Assembly: GCF_003634095.1 (NCBI RefSeq)
Contig: NZ_RBIR01000011.1
Coordinates: 1 to 64,000, forward strand
Length of the DNA stretch: 64,000 nt
Direction of reading: 5' to 3'
From: Arthrobacter oryzae
GTDB taxonomy: Bacteria > Actinomycetota > Actinomycetes > Actinomycetales > Micrococcaceae
Shown: piece after piece, positions 59,079 to 64,000 of the stretch
Position numbering within the stretch: position 1 is the first letter of the stretch
Layout: each line of letters starts with the position of its first letter
Notes under the pieces: generated by a model
What the model was told of the DNA's origin: nothing
The model's database searches: none
What the model saw: only the letters and a program-made list of their open reading frames with translations
Made by a program: the position numbers and the translations under genes

Positions 59079-59351
59079 ATGGCAACTCTAGTGATCTTCC
59101 ATGAGGTCGACGACGTTGACCACTGGCTCAGCTCGCCGCGACGCCAGGAAATTTTCGGACCCTTGGGCATGACTGTCCGACCCTTTGTCGACCCGGGCAA
59201 AACCAACCGAGTCGGCCTGATCGTCGAAGTCCCGGACCTGGACACGTTCCAGCGAATGATGGAGTCCGAGGCCGCGGCCGAGGCCATGAAATACGACGGC
59301 GTACGCCCGGACACGATCTTGATGCTGGTCGAACCTGAGCCCAGCACCTGA
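59079..59351 (+). CDS. Small conserved protein, possible ferredoxin-like (dimeric alpha-beta barrel) fold
   Basis: 90 residues from ATG 59079, preceded by GCAGAGGCA. MATLVIFHEVDDVDHWL, TNRVGLIVEVPDLDTFQRMM and AAEAMKYDGVRPDTILMLVE alternate strand, helix and strand like small EthD/ABM-type proteins. No catalytic residue stands out. Function unknown. It precedes the RsbQ-cyclase operon by about 300 bases. Confidence 0.7.
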   Translation: MATLVIFHEVDDVDHWLSSPRRQEIFGPLGMTVRPFVDPGKTNRVGLIVEVPDLDTFQRMMESEAAAEAMKYDGVRPDTILMLVEPEPST

Positions 59352-59663
59352 CCCGGGAACGATCCCCTCGCGGACTCCACGCGGGGCAGGGCATCGGCTG
59401 AGGGCCGTACTTCCCCGGGTTCCTGAGCGCCGGGACTGGTCGCCGCAGGTCGTCCCAAACGCCGGATGAGCTGCGGCGACGCATGCCCGGGCCACCGCTC
59501 CACCGGACTACTATTGAGCCAAGTACCGAAATGCATCCTTGTGGTGGGGGACCTTTCGCGGGCGGCGCCAGCTGGAAAAGCTGGCGCTTTCGTCTGTGCC
59601 GGAGGTGCGGATGTGTAGCTCCGCCGTCGGTCCCGGTCGGCGGGTTTATGTGTCTGAAGTGGA
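59352..59663. other. Leader region of the RsbQ-cyclase operon
   Basis: No gene. It holds a strong hairpin with a GGAAA loop (59565-59587) and GC-rich stretches. A promoter is not obvious. Confidence 0.4.
59565..59587 (+). terminator. Hairpin with GGAAA loop, terminator-like or structured leader
   Basis: GCGCCAGCT (59565-59573) pairs with AGCTGGCGC (59579-59587) over GGAAA, followed by TTTCGTCTG. It could end a short upstream transcript or be part of a leader RNA of the RsbQ operon. No known riboswitch class was matched. Confidence 0.45.
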
Positions 59664-60494
59664 ATGGCGGGTTGGCAGATGTCCTCTGGTGCGGCAATGA
59701 GAAACAACGTTCAGGTGTGCGGGCCGGAAGACGGCCCGGTCCTGGTGTTCGCGCACGGATTCGGCACCGACCAAAGCATGTGGGGCAAGATTCTGCACTG
59801 GTTCACCGACCACTACCGGGTGGTCCTGCTGGACCATGTGGGGTCCGGGGGCTCTGACCCGTCCGCCTACGATTCGGCCGCCTACTCAACGCTTGGCGCC
59901 TACGTGGATGACCTGGTGGAAGTCTGCGACGAACTCGATCTGCAGGACGTGACCCTCATCGGCCACAGCGTCGGTTCCATGATGGCCGTCAGCGCGGCCG
60001 CCCGGGACGCCGGGCGCCGGTTCGGCCGCCTCGTCCTGCTCACGGCATCGCCCAGTTACCTCGACCACCCCGAAGACGGCTATGTGGGAGGTTTCACCCG
60101 GCAGGATCTGGATGACGTCTTTGAATCCCTGGACGCCAACTATGTTGTCTGGGCCGAGTCGATGGCCCCGGTCTATATGAATACACCGCACGCCCCCGAG
60201 CTGGATCATGAAATCCAGGGCAGCTTCGGCCGGATCAGCCCCCGGGTCGCCCGCGACTTTGCCCGGGTGGCCTTCCTGTCCGACGTCCGGAACCTGCTCG
60301 GTCAGGTCACCGTCCCCGTGCTGGTCCTGCAAAGCACGGACGACGTCGTCACGCCGGACCACGTTGGAACGTACCTGCACAACGAGCTGCCCAACAGCAC
60401 ACTGGTCCGGCTGGCGGCCACCGGCCACTTCCCGCAAAGCAGCGCGCCGGAGGAAACGTCGGCCGCCATTCTCGACTTCCTGAAACCGGCATGA
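59664..60494 (+). CDS. rsbQ: RsbQ-like alpha/beta hydrolase
   Basis: 276 residues (ATG 59664; 59679 or 59697 also possible). MRNNVQVCGPEDGPVLVFAHGFGTDQSMW is the RsbQ opening. Catalytic Ser in LIGHSVGSMMAV, Asp in LQSTDDVVTPDHVG, His in TGHFPQSS. In Bacillus RsbQ supplies a small hydrophobic ligand to the PAS domain of RsbP to activate stress signalling, and plant D14/KAI2 receptors belong to the same group. Its stop overlaps the start of a PAS-cyclase gene (ATGA). Confidence 0.88.
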   Translation: MAGWQMSSGAAMRNNVQVCGPEDGPVLVFAHGFGTDQSMWGKILHWFTDHYRVVLLDHVGSGGSDPSAYDSAAYSTLGAYVDDLVEVCDELDLQDVTLIGHSVGSMMAVSAAARDAGRRFGRLVLLTASPSYLDHPEDGYVGGFTRQDLDDVFESLDANYVVWAESMAPVYMNTPHAPELDHEIQGSFGRISPRVARDFARVAFLSDVRNLLGQVTVPVLVLQSTDDVVTPDHVGTYLHNELPNSTLVRLAATGHFPQSSAPEETSAAILDFLKPA

Positions 60495-61462
60495 GCGCAG
60501 CGGACACCGTGGCGGTCGACTTCGGGCAACTGTTCAACCAGGCGCCGGCAGGCTACGTCGTTGCCCGCATCGACGGAACAATCGTGGCCGCGAACGCCAC
60601 CATGCACGCGTGGACGGGCGCGCCCGCCGGCGGCCTGAACGGTACCCGCCTGCTGGAGCTGATGCCGGCCGGCGACCGGCTGATGTACCGGACACATGCC
60701 GGGCCGAAGCTGGAACGCGACGGCCAGCTCGGCGAGCTGTCGATCGAACTCCTGGGACCCGACGGACTGCGCAGACCGGTCCTGCTGTCGGTCACCCGGA
60801 CCTTGGACGGGGCGGCGTCGAGGGACCTGATGATCTTCTTCGCCGCCCCCGAGCGGCGCCGGTACGAGCGGGAGCTCGCCAACGCGCACCGGCAACTCCA
60901 GGACGCCGAGGCGGACCGCGCAAAGCTCTTGCAGGAAGCGCACCACCGCGCGCTTCACGACCCGCTGACGGGCTTGCCGAACCGGAGGCACCTGGGGGAG
61001 AGCCTGCTGGCGGCCCTTACGCAGGCCGGCGAAGAACGGAACCGCGTGGGCATGCTCTTTTGCGACGTGAACAACTTCAAGCAGGTGAACGACACCCTGG
61101 GCCACGCTGCCGGCGACCAGGTCCTGGAACACGTGGGGCGGATGCTCTCCCTGGCGGTGCGCGGCGCGGACGCGGTGACGCGCTACAGCGGCGACGAGTT
61201 CGTCGTCCTGATCCCGCGGCTGGATGACCCGGCGGAGCTGGACGCCGTGGCCGAGCGTGTCCGGAACGGTCTGGCCGGCTCCGTCACGGTCGCCGGGAAC
61301 GAGCTCCGGCTGAGCATGTCCGTCGGCCGGGCGGAAACGACCGTTCCCGCGGGCACCGATTCGGCGGGGCGCAAGGAACTGGCCGAGGCCCTGCTGTCCG
61401 CCGCCGATCAGGACATGTACCGCGTCAAGACCGAAATGCGCTCCGCCCCGGCAGCCGGCTGA
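60491..61462 (+). CDS. PAS-domain diguanylate cyclase partner of RsbQ
   Basis: 323 residues. PAS domain in residues 12-118 (FNQAPAGYVVARIDGTIVAANATM), a helical linker (122-155), then a GGDEF domain: DPLTGLPNRRHL (157-168), LFCDVNNFKQVNDTLGH and RYSGDEFVVL (SGDEF, 233-237). SGDEF keeps the catalytic acidic pair and often remains active; the RxxD inhibitory site is not obvious. The ATG lies in the RsbQ stop, so the two proteins are made in concert. Likely output: c-di-GMP in response to an RsbQ-dependent ligand. Confidence 0.85.
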   Translation: MSAADTVAVDFGQLFNQAPAGYVVARIDGTIVAANATMHAWTGAPAGGLNGTRLLELMPAGDRLMYRTHAGPKLERDGQLGELSIELLGPDGLRRPVLLSVTRTLDGAASRDLMIFFAAPERRRYERELANAHRQLQDAEADRAKLLQEAHHRALHDPLTGLPNRRHLGESLLAALTQAGEERNRVGMLFCDVNNFKQVNDTLGHAAGDQVLEHVGRMLSLAVRGADAVTRYSGDEFVVLIPRLDDPAELDAVAERVRNGLAGSVTVAGNELRLSMSVGRAETTVPAGTDSAGRKELAEALLSAADQDMYRVKTEMRSAPAAG

Positions 61463-61476
61463 CTTGCCCCGGACCG

Positions 61477-62415
61477 TCAGGCCTGAACGCGCTGGCGGAA
61501 CTGCCGCGGGGTCTCGCCGGCCTCGTTGAGGAAGTGCCGGTTGAAGTTGGAGAGGTTCGAGAAACCCACCTCGTAGCAGATGTCGGAGACGGCTTTGTCG
61601 CTGTGTTCCAGCAGGCGGCGTGCATGGGCCAGCCGAAGTTTGCGGACCAGGTCACTGAAGTTCTGGCCGGTGGCGCGCTTGAAGTATTTTGAAAACGTCG
61701 GCTCTGACATGCCTACCAGCGCCGCAGCTTCGGACATCTTGACGCTGCCGGCGTGGTTGCTGAAGACGTACTCGAGGACGATGTCCACCACAGCGGCGGC
61801 CTGGCCGTCCAGCTGGGGCCTGAACCATTCGTCGGCCAGGTACCGACGCTCCTCCTGTGGGGCACGGGCAAGAATCGCAAGGAGTTCAAAAAGGTGGTGA
61901 AGCCGCTCCAAGCCAGTGGTTTTGCCCATCGCATCGATGGATGCTGCTGCCGACTCGGCCGTCCGGCCCAGGAACTCGATCCCGCGCGAGGACTGTTCCA
62001 GCAGGGGCTTGACTTCAGCCATTTCCGGAATGATTGAAGCAGCCTGTTCAACCCACTTTCCGTCGAACTGAATGAGGGCGTCCCTGCCGTGGAGGATCTC
62101 TCCGGGCTCGAGGTCGCTGACCCAGTCGTGCGGCAGCCCCGGCCCCACCAGTGCTACGTGTCCGGCCTCGAACGTGCCAATGTGGTCTCCCACGATGAAC
62201 TTTCCGGTGCCTTTCCGGATCAGGTGGAGTTCGTATTCAGGGTGATAGTTCCAGCGGGCCACCGGGCTGGGATAGTCGTGCTCGTGCCACCGGACGGAAT
62301 GGTTCGGGTCTTCCGGGATGACCTCCCGGTTGGCGCGCATGCCCAGCAGTCTTTCCGCAAGCCGGGCCGCCGCACCGCCGGTGATGCCTGCACTGCTGGG
62401 GGCCGCCGTGCTCAT
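61477..62415 (-). CDS. AraC-family regulator of the sugar(-alcohol) uptake operon
   Basis: 312 residues. The cupin-like sensor domain (ARWNYHPEYELHLIRKGTGKFIVGDHIGTFEAGHVALVGPGLPHDW) is followed by a C-terminal double helix-turn-helix (MSEAAALVGMSEPTFSKYFKRATGQNFSDLVRKLRLAHARRLLEHSDKAVSDICYEVGFSNLSNFNRHF). It is divergent from the ABC binding-protein gene at 62690 and probably controls it. Confidence 0.92.
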   Translation of the reverse strand: MSTAAPSSAGITGGAAARLAERLLGMRANREVIPEDPNHSVRWHEHDYPSPVARWNYHPEYELHLIRKGTGKFIVGDHIGTFEAGHVALVGPGLPHDWVSDLEPGEILHGRDALIQFDGKWVEQAASIIPEMAEVKPLLEQSSRGIEFLGRTAESAAASIDAMGKTTGLERLHHLFELLAILARAPQEERRYLADEWFRPQLDGQAAAVVDIVLEYVFSNHAGSVKMSEAAALVGMSEPTFSKYFKRATGQNFSDLVRKLRLAHARRLLEHSDKAVSDICYEVGFSNLSNFNRHFLNEAGETPRQFRQRVQA

Positions 62416-62689
62416 CGTGGTTCTCCATGCGTTCGGGCTATGAAATTTCGACGGCGCTAGAGACCGTCTTCTTCCAGAGTACAGTCTGCCCGGGGGAGCG
62501 TTCCGGCAAATTAGTATCAGAAACTGGCAACCATCGCGCTAGTTGTGTCCTATCCCACAGGCCTAAAGTTGAGGAACATCAGCGAGGCACCCGGGCTTCC
62601 AGGCCAGGTCCCGCTTTCGGCGCCGCACCCCGACATAGCAGTCGGAGCGCAGGTCGCACTGCACCCCCTGAAGAACAAAGGAGTCCTTA

Positions 62690-64000
62690 ATGCGCGCAAA
62701 AATACGCGTCGCCTCGCTGGCCGCAGGCGCCCTGTGCGTGGCGCTCAGCGCCTCGGCCTGCGCCGGTGCCGGAGGAGGCAATTCCGCCGGAGACCCGAAC
62801 AGCATCAATGTCCTGATGGTGAACAACCCCCAGATGGAGGACCTGCAGCGGCTCACCGCGGACAACTTCACCAAGGAAACCGGTATCAGGGTCAACTTCA
62901 CCGTCCTGCCGGAAAACGACGTCCGCGCCAAGATCAGCCAGGAGTTCTCGAGCCAGGCGGGGCAGTACGACGTTGCGTCACTGTCCAACTACGAGATCCC
63001 GTTCTATTCCGCCAACGGTTGGCTCGCGCCGCTGGACAACGTGGCAAAGGACCCTGAGTTCAACCAGGCGGACATCCTGCCGGCCTACACGGCGTCGCTG
63101 ACCGGCAAGGACGGCAAACTCTACGGCGAACCGTTCTACGGGGAATCCTCCTTCCTCATGTACCGGAAGGACATTTTCGCGGCCAAAGGCCTGACCATGC
63201 CGGAGAAGCCTACTTGGGACCAGGTGGCCGATCTTGCCGCCAAGGTTGACGGTGCAGTTCCCGGCATGAAGGGCATCTGCCTGCGTGGCGAGCCCGGCTG
63301 GGGCCAGGTCTTCGCACCCCTAACGACCGTGGTGAACACTTTTGGCGGAACCTGGTTCGACAAGGACTGGAACGCGAAGGTCAACGCCCCGGAATTCACC
63401 GCCGCTGTTGATTTCTACACCAAACTGGTGCGCGACCACGGTGAAGCGGGCGCCGCGCAGGCGGGGTTCACTGAGTGCCTGACAAACATGAGCCAGAGCA
63501 AAGTCGCCATGTGGTACGACGCCACCTCCGCCGCCGGGGCCCTGGAAGCGAATGACTCCCCGGTGAGGGGAAAGATCGGCTACGCCCAGGCTCCGGTGAA
63601 GGAGACCAAGTCCTCGGGCTGGCTGTGGACCTGGTCCTGGGCCGCGCAGGCGGCCTCCAAGAAGCAGGACGCCGCCGACAAGTTCATCGCCTGGGCGAGT
63701 TCGAAGAAGTATGAGGAACTGGTCGCTTCCAAGTTCGGCTGGTCCAAGGTCCCTTCCGGCAAGCGCATCTCCACCTACGAGAACGCCGACTTCCAGAAAG
63801 CCGCACCGTTCTTCAAGGCCGAACGCTTTGCCATCGAGAACGCCGATCCGAAAAACCCCGGAGTCCAGCCGCGGCCGGCTGTCGGCATCCAGTTTGTCGG
63901 CATTCCCGAGTTCGCCGCCCTGGGCACCAGGGTGTCCCAAGGCGTGAGCTCTGCTATCGCGGGCCAGGGCTCCGTCGCTGACGCGGTGGCCAAGGGCCAG
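62690..64000 (+). CDS. ABC sugar/sugar-alcohol binding lipoprotein (cut by window end)
   Basis: 437 codons present; the gene continues past the window. ATG 62690 with AAAGGAG upstream. The signal peptide ends near a lipobox-like SASAC, so it is probably lipid-anchored. The fold is the MalE/type 1 extracellular-solute-binding one: FTKETGIRVNFTVLPENDVRAKI, YDVASLSNYEIPFYSANGWLAPLD, GKLYGEPFYGESSFLMYRKDIFAAKG. Similar proteins bind sorbitol, mannitol or other polyols. The AraC gene is divergent; permease and ATPase genes should follow outside. Confidence 0.88.
   Translation, partial: MRAKIRVASLAAGALCVALSASACAGAGGGNSAGDPNSINVLMVNNPQMEDLQRLTADNFTKETGIRVNFTVLPENDVRAKISQEFSSQAGQYDVASLSNYEIPFYSANGWLAPLDNVAKDPEFNQADILPAYTASLTGKDGKLYGEPFYGESSFLMYRKDIFAAKGLTMPEKPTWDQVADLAAKVDGAVPGMKGICLRGEPGWGQVFAPLTTVVNTFGGTWFDKDWNAKVNAPEFTAAVDFYTKLVRDHGEAGAAQAGFTECLTNMSQSKVAMWYDATSAAGALEANDSPVRGKIGYAQAPVKETKSSGWLWTWSWAAQAASKKQDAADKFIAWASSKKYEELVASKFGWSKVPSGKRISTYENADFQKAAPFFKAERFAIENADPKNPGVQPRPAVGIQFVGIPEFAALGTRVSQGVSSAIAGQGSVADAVAKGQ

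Overview
The window looks like chromosomal DNA of a high-GC Gram-positive actinobacterium, most likely a Micrococcaceae member of the Arthrobacter/Pseudarthrobacter type. This rests on high GC with GC-rich third codon positions, frequent GTG and TTG starts with purine-rich ribosome binding sites, many ATGA-overlapping operons, and typical actinobacterial families: DUF222-HNH nuclease, MmyB-type XRE regulator, Rv3651-like PAS protein, AceE-type E1 and a zinc-ribbon protein. No rRNA, tRNA or CRISPR array was recognised. The taxon is an inference from gene style, not from a marker gene.

Layout. 1-2 kb: the 5' end of aceE, a ureide operon (uraD-uraH) and a small cysteine-rich protein behind a perfect CsoR-like operator. 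2-9 kb: a tightly overlapping minus-strand operon of three glycosyltransferases, an ABC exporter and an APH-like kinase, which looks like a make-and-export pathway for an unknown glycoside or glycolipid. 9-11.4 kb: an OmpR/EnvZ-type two-component system. 11.7-18.1 kb: a 2-hydroxyacid dehydrogenase, a two-domain VOC protein, a membrane protein and a heterodimeric ABC exporter with one degenerate ATP site.

18.1-31 kb is an accessory island. Much of it is lower in GC and it is rich in decayed genes: a frameshifted membrane gene, a resolvase relic, a TetR gene with two nonsense codons, a frameshifted SDR and detached SDR tails. Intact genes include a membrane-anchored P-loop NTPase with Sel1/TPR repeats, a two-gene operon with a PD-(D/E)xK-like nuclease, and a GHKL ATPase with a STAS-like tail. 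These look like defence or signalling genes but have no assigned system.

31-39 kb is a catabolic regulon: IclR regulator, divergent TctB-TctA-TctC tripartite tricarboxylate transporter, RraA-like aldolase, a 6PGDH-like dehydrogenase, a DctM-type permease, a small membrane protein and a cyclase-family hydrolase. It probably imports and degrades an organic acid. 39-50.6 kb holds an APH kinase, a DUF222-HNH protein, a FluG-like pair (amidohydrolase plus glutamine-synthetase-like enzyme), DUF998, a GNAT, a PAS protein, an MBL hydrolase, a lipoprotein and an aconitase.

50.6-53 kb carries two overlapping genes, one Mrr-like and one PIN-like, a second defence candidate. 53-64 kb has small proteins including a zinc ribbon that appears to start at ATT, a TetR repressor, a PfkB kinase, an aldo/keto reductase, an XRE regulator, an RsbQ hydrolase translationally coupled to a PAS diguanylate cyclase, and an AraC regulator divergent from a sugar(-alcohol) ABC binding protein cut by the window end. 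A family of palindromic hairpins (CGACGGCGGG...CCCGCCGTCG) recurs five times, often where genes have decayed.
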